From contig JAJEEO010000006.1 of assembly GCA_022820925.1 (NCBI GenBank), positions 62,001-126,000 on the forward strand: 64,000 nucleotides of DNA, written 5' to 3'. A model generated the notes under the pieces. That model made no database searches. It was not told the DNA's origin and saw nothing but the letters and a program-made list of their open reading frames with translations. Made by a program: the position numbers and the translations under genes. This document shows positions 7,535 to 20,178 of the stretch, in pieces (the first letter of the stretch is position 1; each line of letters starts with the position of its first letter). This DNA comes from Acidimicrobiia bacterium. Its GTDB lineage: Bacteria; Actinomycetota; Acidimicrobiia; Acidimicrobiales; Poriferisodalaceae.

Positions 7535-9712
7535 TCAGTTCTCGGCGGCTTCGAGAGCGTCGATGAGGTGAATCGAGATGTCGGCGACCTTGACCTCGTC
7601 GTCCTCGACGCCGTGACCCTTCACGCCGTCGTCGATCATGATGAAACAGAACGGGCACGCCGTGGCGATGCGGTCGGCGCCGGTGTCGAGGAGTTCACGC
7701 GAGCGCTCGTCGTTCACCTTGGTGCCGACGGTCTCCTCCATCCACATGCGTGCGCCGCCCGCCCCGCAGCACATGCCCTTGGTGCCGTTGCGCGGCGCCT
7801 CCACGATCTCCACGCCGCCGAGACTGCCGATCACGTTGCGGGGCGCGAGATACACGTCGTTGTGGCGTCCCAGGTAGCACGAGTCGTGGTAGACGACCCG
7901 CTCGTCGAGGCGGGCATCGCTCAAGTCCAGCCGCCCGTCGGCCACGAGCTGCTCGAGGAACTGGGCGTGATGGATGACCTCCCAGTCGCCGCCGTATTGC
8001 GGGTACTCATTGCGCAGCGTGTTGAAGCAGTGAGGGCATTGGGTGATGATCTTGCGCACGCCCATGCCGTTGAGCGCCGCGATGTTCTCCGCAGCGAGCA
8101 TCTGGAACAGGTACTCGTTGCCCGAACGGCGCGCGCTGTCACCAGTGCAGTTCTCACCCGGGCCGAGAATGGCGAAGTCGACCCCGGCGCGCTGCAGCAG
8201 CTTCGACGTGGCCACCGAGACCCGGCGGTTCTTGTCGTCGAACGACCCGGCGCAGCCCACCCAGTACAGATACTCGTGATCGAACGGGTCATCGGCGTCG
8301 ACCACCTCGACGTCGAGACCGTCGGCCCAATCAGCCCGCTCGCCGTTGTTCAGGTTCCATGGGTTGGCGTTGTTCTCCATGCCCCGGAACGCGCCTCCCA
8401 GCTCGGCGGGAAACTCGCTCTCCATCAGCGTCAGGTAGCGCCGCATGTCGAGGATCTTGTCGAGGATCTCGATGTTGACCGGGCAGTTCTCGTCGCATGC
8501 CTTGCACGTCGTGCACGCCCAGAGTTCATCGTGGGTGATGCGCTCGAACATCGAGTCGGCCGACACGGTGATCTCGGCATCAGTTCCGATCGGCGGTGTC
8601 ACCGTTCCGTGCTCGCCGGTCGCCGCCATGATCTCGCCGGTCTTCAGCACGATCTCGCGGGGATCGAGCGGCTTGCCCGTGGCGTGAGCCGGGCATACCG
8701 CAGTGCATCGGCCGCACATGGTGCAGGCGTCGGTGTCGAGCAGCTGCTTCCAGGTGAACTCATTCACCATCGACACGCCGATGGTTTCGATGTCCTCGGC
8801 CTCCATCAGGTCGGGCACCATCCGCATTGCGCCCTTGGGCCGTTCGCGGTCGCGCAGGTACATGTTGAGCGGCGACGTGAACATGTGCCGCAGCATGGTG
8901 ATGGGCAGCATCACCAGGAAGGCCATGAAGCAGCCCACGTGGGCGATCCACCACACCTGGTGCCAGCCGCGGATGTTGACGAGACCGTCGAACGCCGCCG
9001 ACAGCGGGTAGCCGACGAACGACCACTGCTCGTAAGCCGGTCGACCGTCGATCACGATGCGCATGGCCTCGGCCACGAAGCCCGTGGCGCCCAGTGCCGC
9101 CAGCACCACCAGGATCATCATGTGCTCGGGTCGCGACTTGATCCTGATGCGATACGGGCGGGCCACGTAACGCCGCACGATGGCCCACACTGCGCCGGCG
9201 AGGAAGATCACACCGGCGAGATCGCCGACGAAGCTGAAACCCTGGTAGGTGGGTCCGACGAGGAACTTCGCAGCCGTCGGCAGCTGGTGGTTGATCTCCA
9301 GCGTCGTGGTGACGGCCAGCAGCACCAGGAACCCGTAGTAGAGCAGCGCGTGCATGACGCCGGCAGCGGGATCGCGCAGCAGCGTCTGCATGAGCACACC
9401 GCCGCGGTAGTCGGCCAACCGGCGATGCGCGTTGCGTGTCGTCGTTGAGCGCCGATCCGGCGCGCCGCGCTGCCAATTGAGCGTGCGCTGGGCGAAGTTC
9501 CACGCCCCGTAGAGAATCAGTGCACACGTCAGCGCATAGAACGCGAACTTGACCCCGCCCGGAATGTTGCCGAACACCTCGCGATGGGCCGCGTCGGTGT
9601 CGTCTCCGAACTGCAGTACGGCTGCCGCAATGCCGGAGGCAGCAGTGACCGCTGCGAAGGCAATGCCGATGCCCAGCACCAGCTGGTGCGGACGCAGGGG
9701 TGGCTTGTTCAC
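7535..9712 (-). CDS. Membrane-anchored (Fe-S)-binding heterodisulfide reductase-like oxidoreductase
   Basis: A 725-residue protein. The N-terminal third holds about six membrane helices like the gamma subunit of nitrate reductase (haem b type). Two 4Fe-4S motifs follow (CTMCGRCTAVCP and CTTCKACDENCP), then two CCG domains of the HdrB/GlpC type (CAGSFDDKN...C, and MCCGAGGARMW near residue 650). This architecture is standard in actinobacteria (Rv0338c-like) and is thought to pass electrons between the membrane pool and a soluble partner; the substrate is unknown. It stands alone, converging with dcd. Confidence 0.9.
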   Translation of the reverse strand: MNKPPLRPHQLVLGIGIAFAAVTAASGIAAAVLQFGDDTDAAHREVFGNIPGGVKFAFYALTCALILYGAWNFAQRTLNWQRGAPDRRSTTTRNAHRRLADYRGGVLMQTLLRDPAAGVMHALLYYGFLVLLAVTTTLEINHQLPTAAKFLVGPTYQGFSFVGDLAGVIFLAGAVWAIVRRYVARPYRIRIKSRPEHMMILVVLAALGATGFVAEAMRIVIDGRPAYEQWSFVGYPLSAAFDGLVNIRGWHQVWWIAHVGCFMAFLVMLPITMLRHMFTSPLNMYLRDRERPKGAMRMVPDLMEAEDIETIGVSMVNEFTWKQLLDTDACTMCGRCTAVCPAHATGKPLDPREIVLKTGEIMAATGEHGTVTPPIGTDAEITVSADSMFERITHDELWACTTCKACDENCPVNIEILDKILDMRRYLTLMESEFPAELGGAFRGMENNANPWNLNNGERADWADGLDVEVVDADDPFDHEYLYWVGCAGSFDDKNRRVSVATSKLLQRAGVDFAILGPGENCTGDSARRSGNEYLFQMLAAENIAALNGMGVRKIITQCPHCFNTLRNEYPQYGGDWEVIHHAQFLEQLVADGRLDLSDARLDERVVYHDSCYLGRHNDVYLAPRNVIGSLGGVEIVEAPRNGTKGMCCGAGGARMWMEETVGTKVNDERSRELLDTGADRIATACPFCFIMIDDGVKGHGVEDDEVKVADISIHLIDALEAAEN

Positions 9713-9822
9713 GCTGGTGAAGTTACTTGACGTCCCCGCGGCGACCCGGAGTCCCGATGCGCCCGCGGTCGGTCGCCGTGCAGCGGACGGCGCTGCAACG
9801 AGGTCTCAAACGTTGTGGCGAG

Positions 9823-10254
9823 TCAGCCGTAGAGCTTGCGGTTCGCCTTGCGGAGGCGGCCGGCCAGCTCTGACAGCAGCTTGTGCGCCACTGACGGCGT
9901 GCTGTCGATGATGCCCTTCAACGCGCGGCGAGACAGCATGATCGTCTCCATGTCGGTGGCAGCCACCACCGACGCCGTACGCGGACCGTCATCGAACAGC
10001 GCCATTTCGCCGACGGTGTCGCTCGGACGCAGTTCGGCGACCTTGCGGCCGTTGCGCCGCACCACAGCAGTGCCGCTGACGATCACGTAGGCATAGCTGG
10101 CGCCCGCGCCGCCGCTGCCCTCCTCGACGATGTTGTCGCCGGCAGTGAAGTCGACCTGCTCAGCGGCACGTGCGATGTGCTGGAGTTCCTTCCTGCTGCA
10201 GTCTGAGAACAGATCGATCTCACGCAGACTCTCCACACGATTCGCCACAGACAT
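9823..10254 (-). CDS. Cyclic nucleotide-binding domain protein without a DNA-binding domain
   Basis: A 143-residue protein made of one cNMP-binding beta-roll, with the phosphate-binding cassette GEMALFDDGPRTASV (about residues 85-99) and a closing helix of basic character. The usual Crp helix-turn-helix is missing and the protein ends naturally after the C-helix (LLSELAGRLRKANRKLYG), so it is probably a complete stand-alone sensor or a regulatory partner, not a truncated Crp. The Arg of the cassette is present, so nucleotide binding is plausible. The target is unknown. Confidence 0.85.
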   Translation of the reverse strand: MSVANRVESLREIDLFSDCSRKELQHIARAAEQVDFTAGDNIVEEGSGGAGASYAYVIVSGTAVVRRNGRKVAELRPSDTVGEMALFDDGPRTASVVAATDMETIMLSRRALKGIIDSTPSVAHKLLSELAGRLRKANRKLYG

Positions 10255-10558
10255 ATCCCGCTCCTTGGGTGAGTGGCCGTTTGCGCTGGGACTGCCAAGG
10301 CCCCACGAGCGCCGGACCGTAGCACGCGCCCGGCCCCAAAGACGCGCCAGAGGCTACCGCCCCCGCTGCGGCGATTGCCATCGCAGGCATCGGAACGGAC
10401 GGTCGAGGTGCAACTCTGATGCCCCGAGGGCGCTGAGAGAAGGCTGCACATGCGCGCTGTCATCGAGGTTGCGTGCAATCCAGCGCGGCGCGTGCGACGC
10501 TTGGGGTTGCCAAACGGTTCGAGAATTGCGATCAGTTCGGCGGAGTCGGGAGGACGCA
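10255..10558. other. Divergent intergenic region
   Basis: About 300 bases separate the start of the cyclic nucleotide-binding gene (minus strand) from the start of the P-II gene (plus strand), so it must carry both promoters. I could not pick confident -35/-10 pairs in this GC-rich sequence. The plus-strand frame of the P-II gene is open upstream but that extension does not look like protein. Confidence 0.4.
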
Positions 10559-10912
10559 ATGGTTGAGGAGTCTGTGGCGATGGTGACCGCGGTCATCAAG
10601 CCACACCGTCTGGAGATGGTCCTCGAAGCGCTCCGTGATCTCGACATCACCGGGCTCACGGCGTCAGAGGTTCGGGGATTCGGCCGCCAGGGCGGCCACA
10701 CGGAGACCTACCGGGGCACCGAATACCACGTCGACTTCATCCCGAAAGTCCGCATCGAAGTGCTCGTCGCCACCGAACTGGCGGAGCGGGTCACCGATGC
10801 GATCGTGGAATCCACCCGCACTGAGCGCATCGGTGACGGCAAGGTATGGGTCACCTCCGTCAACAGCGTGGTGCGAATCCGAACCGGCGAACGCGGCATC
10901 GACGCCCTGTAG
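10559..10912 (+). CDS. glnB: P-II family nitrogen regulatory protein
   Basis: A 117-residue P-II protein beginning at ATG 10559. The T-loop is intact (FGRQGGHTETYRGTEYHVDF, residues 41-60), and by alignment with E. coli GlnB the modifiable Tyr51 equivalent is Tyr56. The B-loop region GDGKVWV is present at about residues 92-98. P-II proteins sense 2-oxoglutarate and ATP/ADP and control nitrogen uptake and assimilation targets. No amt or glnD is beside it, so I cannot say whether it is the GlnB or GlnK type. Confidence 0.92.
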   Translation: MVEESVAMVTAVIKPHRLEMVLEALRDLDITGLTASEVRGFGRQGGHTETYRGTEYHVDFIPKVRIEVLVATELAERVTDAIVESTRTERIGDGKVWVTSVNSVVRIRTGERGIDAL

Positions 10913-10944
10913 CCAGGTGCGCCCGCGGTGGAGGCGGCTGCGCC

Positions 10945-10984
10945 CTCTGCTCCTGCGATCCAGCAGGTCGCAACGTCGCAGAGT
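10945..10984. repeat. Structured repeat, copy 1 (3' side of gpmA)
   Basis: A two-level hairpin: outer arms CTCTGC (10945-10950) and GCAGAG (10978-10983), inner arms CCTGC and GCAGG around GATCCA. A second copy with compensating changes lies at 11819-11859. It sits between the convergent ends of the P-II and gpmA genes and could act as a terminator, though no T-run follows. Confidence 0.6.
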
Positions 10985-11031
10985 CCACAGCCGCCGTCAC
11001 CGCTCGTCGGCTGGTGTCTTCTCGGCGGCGC

Positions 11032-11754
11032 TCAGCGGAGGTAGCGGTCCTCCACGGCGCAGTGCGTGGCGACAGACAGGTCATCGCCGAGCTCGTACAC
11101 CAGCGGCACGCCGGTCGGGATGTTGAGCTCGGCGATCTGGGCGTCGCCGATCCCGTCAAGGTGCTTCACCAAGGCCCTCAGGCTGTTGCCGTGGGCGGCG
11201 ACCAGCACAGTCGAGCCGGCTCGCAGATCTCCGACGATGACCTCATGCCAGTAGGGCAGCATGCGCCGCACGACGTCGGCCAGGCACTCGCCGCGCGGCA
11301 CCTCGCTGGGCCCCAAGCCTGCATAGCGAGGATCGCTTGCGACGTCGAAGGCGTGCCCGGCGGGCATCGGCGGGGGAGGCACGTCGTAGCTGCGACGCCA
11401 CAGATGGACCTGCTCGGCACCGTGCAGTTCGGCCATCTCGGCCTTGTTCAGACCCGTGAGCGCTCCGTAGTGCCGCTCGTTCAGGCGCCAGTGACGTCTC
11501 ACTGGCAGCCAGCTCAGCCCCATCTGGTCGAGCGTCGTGTTGGCCGTCTGGACGGCACGCCGCAACATCGACGTGTGCACGATGTCGGGTGTGATGCCCG
11601 CGTCCGCCAGCGCAGCCGCTGCAGCTCGTGCTTCTGCTTGGCCTTCGTCGGTCAGGCCGACGTCCCACCAGCCGGTGAAGCGGTTCTCGAGGTTCCACTC
11701 GCTCTGGCCGTGGCGCAGCAGCACGAGCGTGTGAGTGTCGCCCGGCGATGACAT
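11032..11754 (-). CDS. gpmA: 2,3-bisphosphoglycerate-dependent phosphoglycerate mutase
   Basis: A 240-residue glycolytic enzyme that interconverts 3- and 2-phosphoglycerate. The catalytic phosphohistidine is in [10 protein letters not shown] (His15), followed by the substrate-binding [15 protein letters not shown]. Other conserved segments are [19 protein letters not shown] and [15 protein letters not shown] with the second catalytic His. The length fits the family. It is flanked on both sides by copies of a structured repeat and has no operon partner. Confidence 0.95.
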   Translation of the reverse strand: MSSPGDTHTLVLLRHGQSEWNLENRFTGWWDVGLTDEGQAEARAAAAALADAGITPDIVHTSMLRRAVQTANTTLDQMGLSWLPVRRHWRLNERHYGALTGLNKAEMAELHGAEQVHLWRRSYDVPPPPMPAGHAFDVASDPRYAGLGPSEVPRGECLADVVRRMLPYWHEVIVGDLRAGSTVLVAAHGNSLRALVKHLDGIGDAQIAELNIPTGVPLVYELGDDLSVATHCAVEDRYLR

Positions 11755-11818
11755 GGGCGTGCACGGTAGCCCGCGGATTCCGCGCTCATATGCGGGACTG
11801 CAGCGGAGGCGTCAGGAC

Positions 11819-11859
11819 ACTCTGCTCCCGCGATCCAGCGGGTCGCCACGTCGCAGAGT
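11819..11859. repeat. Structured repeat, copy 2 (5' side of gpmA)
   Basis: Same architecture as 10945-10984: outer arms ACTCTGC (11819-11825) and GCAGAGT (11853-11859), inner arms CCCGC and GCGGG around the same GATCCA loop. The inner stem differs from copy 1 by a paired T-to-C and A-to-G exchange, so base pairing is kept. Confidence 0.6.
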
Positions 11860-11923
11860 CTCCCGCCATCTCCGCTGCCGCGGCGCTCGTTTGGCGCCGC
11901 GGTCGGTAGCATCACTGAGAGAA

Positions 11924-11953
11924 GTTGCTAATGACACACTCAATTTATATGCT
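11924..11953 (+). promoter_or_regulatory. dnaK promoter with HspR operator (HAIR)
   Basis: A HAIR-like element (consensus CTTGAGT-N7-ACTCAAG) reads GTTGCTA (11924-11930), seven bases, ACTCAAT (11938-11944); the right half matches 6 of 7 positions, the left only TTG. It overlaps a good promoter: -35 TTGCTA (11925-11930), a 17-base spacer and -10 TATGCT (11948-11953). HspR bound here would cover the promoter. hspR is the fourth gene of the operon. Confidence 0.65.
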
Positions 11954-12021
11954 TGTCTGCAACACCAATCCACGTGCCGGACCGATCTGGACCGGGACGC
12001 CTCATGATGAAAGGCACAGCG

Positions 12022-13839
12022 ATGCCCAAGGCTGTCGGAATTGACCTCGGAACCACGAACTCGGTGGTGGCTGCGATGGAGGGCGGCGAGCCCGCCGTCA
12101 TTGCCAACGCCGAAGGCGACCGAACGACCCCGTCGGTGGTTGCCTTCGCCCGCAACGGCGAGGTGTTGACCGGCGAGGTCGCAAAGCGGCAGGCGGTCAC
12201 GAATCCCGACCGCACCATTGCCTCGGTCAAGCGACACATGGGCACCACCTGGGGCAAGTCCATCGACGACAAGAACTACACGCCGCAGGAGATCTCGGCC
12301 CGGGTGCTGCAGAAGCTGAAGCTCGACGCCGAGCAGTACCTCGGCGACACGGTGACCGAGGCGGTCATCACTGTGCCGGCGTACTTCGACGACGCACAGC
12401 GCACCGCCACGACCGAGGCAGGCAAGATCGCCGGCCTCGACGTGCTGCGCATCATCAATGAGCCCACGGCCGCTGCGCTGGCGTACGGCCTCGACAAGGA
12501 AACCGAGGACCAGACGATCCTGGTGTTCGACCTCGGCGGCGGCACGTTCGACGTGTCGGTGCTCGAGATCGGCGACGGCGTCTTCGAGGTGAAGTCCACC
12601 GCCGGCGACACCCACCTCGGCGGCGACGACTGGGACGCCGCCGTGGTCGCGTGGCTGGTGGCGTCGTTCAAGGGCGACCATGGGGTCGACCTGAGCACCG
12701 ATGCAATGGCCTGCCAGCGTCTGCGGGAGGCGGCCGAGCAGGCCAAGAAGGATCTCTCGTCCAAGCAGAACACCCAGATCAACCTGCCGTTCATCACCGC
12801 GACCGACAGCGGCCCCCTCCACCTCGACTACGAGCTGAGCCGGTCCAAGTTCGAGGAGCTGACGTTCGACCTGCTGAAGCGCTGCCGGTCTCCCTTCGAA
12901 CAGGCCATCAACGACGCGGGCCTGGCGAAATCCGACATCGATCACGTGATCCTGGTGGGCGGCTCCACCCGCATGCCCGCCGTGCAGAAGCTGGTGACCG
13001 AGCTCACCGGCCGGGAGCCCCACAAGGGAGTGAATCCCGACGAGGTGGTCTCGGTGGGTGCCGCCATCCAGGCCGGCGTGCTCAAGGGCGACGTCACCGA
13101 TGTGCTGCTGCTCGACGTCACACCGCTCAGCTTGGGCATCGAGACCAAGGGCGGCGTGATGACGCGCCTCATCGACCGCAACACCACGATCCCGACGCGC
13201 CGGTCGGAGATGTTCACCACCGCTGAAGACGGTCAGCCGTCCGTGGAGATCCACGTGCTGCAGGGAGAGCGGGAAATGGCAGCCGGCAACAAGACGCTGG
13301 GCAAGTTCCAGCTGGTCGGACTGCCGCCGGCGCCGCGGGGTGTCCCGCAGATCGAGGTGGCGTTCGACATCGATGCCAACGGCATCGTGCACGTGTCCGC
13401 AAAGGACAGCGCGACCGGCAAGGAGCAGTCGATCACCATCACCGGCCAGTCGGCCATGTCGCCCGACGAGATCGAGCGGATGGTCTCCGATGCCGAGGCG
13501 CATGCCGCGGAAGACGCCCGCCGGCGGGAAGAGGCCGAGATCCGCAACAACGCGGACACGCTCGTGTACCAGACCCGCAAGCTGCTCGACGAGCAAGGCG
13601 ACAGCGTCTCCGCCGACGACAAGGAGCCCGTGGAAGCGGCCTTGGCGGCTGCCAGCGAGGCAATCGAGAGCGATGACCTCGATGCGATCCGGTCGGCCAC
13701 CGAGACGCTCGCTGCCGCCAGCAGCGCGTTCAGCCAGAAGCTGTACGAGTCGGCGGCCGCGGACACTGCGGCTGGTGCCGACGGCGCCGGTTCTGACGAT
13801 GATGTCGTCGACGCGGAGATCGTGGACGAGGAGAAGTGA
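12022..13839 (+). CDS. dnaK: Chaperone DnaK (Hsp70)
   Basis: A 605-residue Hsp70. The ATPase domain opens with [16 protein letters not shown] and has the second phosphate loop [15 protein letters not shown] and the [10 protein letters not shown] adenosine motif; the substrate-binding domain and helical lid follow, ending in an acidic tail ([14 protein letters not shown]). The frame is open from 11953, but the family start is the ATG at 12022, with an AAAGG ribosome site. It folds nascent and stressed proteins with GrpE and DnaJ, which follow. The stop overlaps the grpE start (GTGA). HspR control is expected from the upstream HAIR. Confidence 0.97.
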   Translation: MPKAVGIDLGTTNSVVAAMEGGEPAVIANAEGDRTTPSVVAFARNGEVLTGEVAKRQAVTNPDRTIASVKRHMGTTWGKSIDDKNYTPQEISARVLQKLKLDAEQYLGDTVTEAVITVPAYFDDAQRTATTEAGKIAGLDVLRIINEPTAAALAYGLDKETEDQTILVFDLGGGTFDVSVLEIGDGVFEVKSTAGDTHLGGDDWDAAVVAWLVASFKGDHGVDLSTDAMACQRLREAAEQAKKDLSSKQNTQINLPFITATDSGPLHLDYELSRSKFEELTFDLLKRCRSPFEQAINDAGLAKSDIDHVILVGGSTRMPAVQKLVTELTGREPHKGVNPDEVVSVGAAIQAGVLKGDVTDVLLLDVTPLSLGIETKGGVMTRLIDRNTTIPTRRSEMFTTAEDGQPSVEIHVLQGEREMAAGNKTLGKFQLVGLPPAPRGVPQIEVAFDIDANGIVHVSAKDSATGKEQSITITGQSAMSPDEIERMVSDAEAHAAEDARRREEAEIRNNADTLVYQTRKLLDEQGDSVSADDKEPVEAALAAASEAIESDDLDAIRSATETLAAASSAFSQKLYESAAADTAAGADGAGSDDDVVDAEIVDEEK

Positions 13840-14522
13840 GCCCCTCAGCTTCCGAGCCATCTGCAGCAGCCGCCGAGACTGCCGTCAGCGAACTTGACGA
13901 ATCGGCCGAATCCGGTTCAGCGCCGGATGGAGCTGAGCCCGATCTCGATGCAGCGGCTGCGGAGGAGGTCGGCGAGAGTCGGGCTGAGCTGCTGGCTCAA
14001 CTCGATGCCGTGACCGCCGAGCGGGACGACTATCTGAACCAGCTGCAGCGCCAACGGGCGGAGTTCCAGAACTACCGGAAGCGAGTCGAAGCGGAGCGGC
14101 GCCAGCAGGTGTCTGCCGGCGTCAGCCGCTTGGTCGAGTCGCTGCTGCCGGTACTCGACGGATGCGACGCTGCTACTGCCCAGGGACACAGCGAAGTGGC
14201 CGCGGTCGGCCAGTCGCTCATGGTGGCCTTGGGCAAGGCAGGGCTCGAACGAATCGACGCCGTCGGTGAACCGTTCGACCCCACCCAGCACGAGGCGGTG
14301 ACGATCGAGCAGGCGCCCGACCCCACCGATCCGGTGCTGGACGAAGACGCCGACTCCCCCGATATTGAAGAAGCAGCTACCGAGGCCGCGGCGCCAACCG
14401 ACGCCGGCGCGCCGGATCATGCCGACGAGGCCCGCCAGGTCGTGACAGCGGAGCTGCGCAGCGGCTTTCGCTTCGACGGCCGGGTGCTGCGCGCTGCCAT
14501 GGTCAAGGTGCGCACGGGGTAG
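13836..14522 (+). CDS. grpE: Nucleotide exchange factor GrpE
   Basis: A 228-residue GrpE, starting at GTG inside the dnaK stop. After an acidic, disordered N-terminus comes the long dimerisation coiled coil (about residues 45-95, with [18 protein letters not shown]) and the C-terminal beta-wing with [10 protein letters not shown] and the terminal [15 protein letters not shown]. The wing carries an unusual acidic insertion of about 40 residues between FDPTQHEAV and the final strand, where most GrpE proteins have only a few residues. GrpE releases ADP from DnaK. Confidence 0.95.
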   Translation: MSPSASEPSAAAAETAVSELDESAESGSAPDGAEPDLDAAAAEEVGESRAELLAQLDAVTAERDDYLNQLQRQRAEFQNYRKRVEAERRQQVSAGVSRLVESLLPVLDGCDAATAQGHSEVAAVGQSLMVALGKAGLERIDAVGEPFDPTQHEAVTIEQAPDPTDPVLDEDADSPDIEEAATEAAAPTDAGAPDHADEARQVVTAELRSGFRFDGRVLRAAMVKVRTG

Positions 14523-14531
14523 GGGGCCACG

Positions 14532-15515
14532 ATGGACCCACGACGCGAGTGGTTCGAGACCGACTACTACGCAGCCTTGGGTGTCTCACCCGACGCGTCG
14601 GGCAAGGACATCACCAAGGCGTACCGGAAGCTCGCGCGCAAGCACCATCCGGATTCGAGCGCCGGCGACGAGGAACGCTTCAAGCAGATCTCGGCGGCGT
14701 ACGACGTCATCGGCGACTCCGAAAAGCGCGCGGCGTATGACGAGGCGCGCCGCTTGGGGCCCGCTGGTTTCGGCCCGCAGATGGGCGGGTTTGCATCGGG
14801 GCCAGGCGGCTTCAGCATCCGCATCGAGGATCTCGGCGACCTGGGCGGCATCTTCGGCAACCTCTTCGGCGACGGCCGCGGGCGGGCCGGCCGCGGCGGG
14901 CCCATGCCGATGCGCGGTCATGATCTCGAGACGCGGCTCGGCATCTCGTTCCGCGATGCCGTGTCGGGAACAGTCACGGAGGTTGCCGTGCCCGACGCAT
15001 CGACGAACGGGATGCGGAAGGTCAAGGTGCGCGTTCCCGCCGGGGTTGACGACGGCGGGCGGATCAGGCTTGCGGGCAAGGGTTCGCCGGGTTCGGGCGG
15101 CGGCCCGAGCGGCGATCTGTTCGTGCGCGTGGATGTGACACCCGATGCCGACTTCGGCCGTGACGGTCGCAACCTCACCGTCAGCGTGCCGATCACCTTT
15201 CCCGAGGCCGTCTTCGGGGCCGATGTCAGGGTGCTGGACTTCGACGGGAACTCGGTGACGCTGCGTATCCCGCCAGGCACCCCGTCGGGCAAGACCTTTC
15301 GCGTGCGCGGACGCGGCGTCAACACCCGACGCGGCACCGGCGATCTGCTGGTGAGCGTCGACATAGTGGTGCCGACGCAGCTGTCGTCTGCGGAGCAGGC
15401 GGCGATCGAGGCACTGCGCGACGTCACCGACTTCGAGGCAGGGGCAGGCCGGCGGCAGCGCGAGGCCGAGCCGGAACCGGCGACGCTCGCCGACACCGCA
15501 GGAGCGAAGCAGTAG
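14532..15515 (+). CDS. dnaJ: DnaJ-type co-chaperone lacking the zinc finger (class B)
   Basis: A 327-residue J-protein. The J domain occupies residues 10-75 with the HPD triad (KLARKHHPDSSAG). A Gly/Phe-rich linker follows, then two C-terminal substrate-binding domains (LGISFRDAVSGTVTEV and VPITFPEAVFGADVRV). The four CxxCxGxG zinc motifs of class A DnaJ are absent; a short stretch (PDASTNGMRKVKV) replaces them. It therefore resembles CbpA/DnaJ2-type proteins though it holds the classical dnaJ position. It stimulates DnaK ATP hydrolysis and delivers substrates. Confidence 0.93.
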   Translation: MDPRREWFETDYYAALGVSPDASGKDITKAYRKLARKHHPDSSAGDEERFKQISAAYDVIGDSEKRAAYDEARRLGPAGFGPQMGGFASGPGGFSIRIEDLGDLGGIFGNLFGDGRGRAGRGGPMPMRGHDLETRLGISFRDAVSGTVTEVAVPDASTNGMRKVKVRVPAGVDDGGRIRLAGKGSPGSGGGPSGDLFVRVDVTPDADFGRDGRNLTVSVPITFPEAVFGADVRVLDFDGNSVTLRIPPGTPSGKTFRVRGRGVNTRRGTGDLLVSVDIVVPTQLSSAEQAAIEALRDVTDFEAGAGRRQREAEPEPATLADTAGAKQ

Positions 15516-15545
15516 CGACGAGGGGACGAACCGAGGAACACCGTC

Positions 15546-15965
15546 ATGAGCGAACAACCCAGGCGAACGCCGTCGGCGTCCGAGCGCAACCGGGCGCTGT
15601 ATGTCATCTCGGTGGCGGCCGAGCTCGCTGGCGTGCATGCCCAAACGCTGCGGATCTACGAGCGCAAGGGACTGCTGGCCCCTGCGCGCACCTCCGGCGG
15701 AAGCCGCCGCTACAGCGACCGCGACATCGCCATGCTCAACCGCATCAGCCAGCTCACCAGCGAGGGCCTCAACCTGGCGGGCGTCAAGCGTGTGATGGAG
15801 CTCGAGGAGCGCGTGGCGGCGCTGGAGCGCAAGCTGGCCGACGTGCAAGCCGAGGCAGCCACGCTGGTGGCAGAGACGCACCGGCAGTACCGGCGTGACC
15901 TGGTGCCGCTGCCGCAGACCGATCTCATCAGGCGTCCGGGATCGGGGCCGAATCCGCAAGGTTGA
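15546..15965 (+). CDS. hspR: MerR-family heat-shock repressor HspR
   Basis: A 139-residue MerR-type regulator. The winged helix-turn-helix is at residues 18-85 ([20 protein letters not shown], then [13 protein letters not shown]), followed by a coiled-coil ([20 protein letters not shown]). It is the last gene of dnaK-grpE-dnaJ-hspR, the standard actinobacterial heat-shock operon. HspR represses this operon and clpB through HAIR sites, with DnaK as co-repressor; two such sites are visible here at 11924 and 15998. Start is ATG 15546. Confidence 0.93.
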   Translation: MSEQPRRTPSASERNRALYVISVAAELAGVHAQTLRIYERKGLLAPARTSGGSRRYSDRDIAMLNRISQLTSEGLNLAGVKRVMELEERVAALERKLADVQAEAATLVAETHRQYRRDLVPLPQTDLIRRPGSGPNPQG

Positions 15966-15997
15966 CTTGGCTGGCCATCAGCCATCGAGTCAATAAA

Positions 15998-16037
15998 ACT
16001 GAGTCAATTATTGTCAAGTTTTCTGCTAGACTTGACA
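15998..16037 (+). promoter_or_regulatory. clpB promoter with HspR operator (HAIR)
   Basis: ACTGAGT (15998-16004), seven bases, TGTCAAG (16012-16018) matches the HAIR consensus at 5 of 7 positions in each half. The right arm also forms a perfect inverted repeat with CTTGACA at 16031-16037, twelve bases on. A TANNNT -10 box, TAGACT, lies at 16027-16032. It ends seven bases before the ATG at 16040, the spacing typical of leaderless actinobacterial transcripts, and there is no ribosome site. This local AT-rich island stands out from the surroundings. Confidence 0.7.
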
Positions 16038-16039
16038 TC

Positions 16040-18664
<2,625 letters not shown>

Positions 18665-18821
18665 GCGGCGGGTGCCGACGAGCCGCGCAGGGCCGGTCAG
18701 CAGCCTCCTGAACGCCCTGCCGGACGGCCGGATGCACCGGAAATCCAGCGGTCCCGGAGGGGTCGCTCCCTAGACTGATTTGGTGACGACGACAGCGGCC
18801 TGCCGGCTGGCGATGGGCTGA

Positions 18822-20105
<1,284 letters not shown>

Positions 20106-20178
20106 GCTGCGAAGCTTGGACCCAGCGCAGCGTGACACACCTTCGCTTCGCCCCGCCTGCGTGTGAGACTGCCCGCCG

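Noticed and set aside
7568-9448. A 626-residue open frame antisense to the Fe-S oxidoreductase
   Set aside because: Shadow of the minus-strand gene: low-complexity Val/His/Arg composition and no recognisable motif.
11812-13860. A 682-residue open frame antisense to dnaK
   Set aside because: It mirrors the codon structure of dnaK in GC-rich DNA, has no ribosome site and encodes repetitive His/Arg/Leu-rich sequence without domains.
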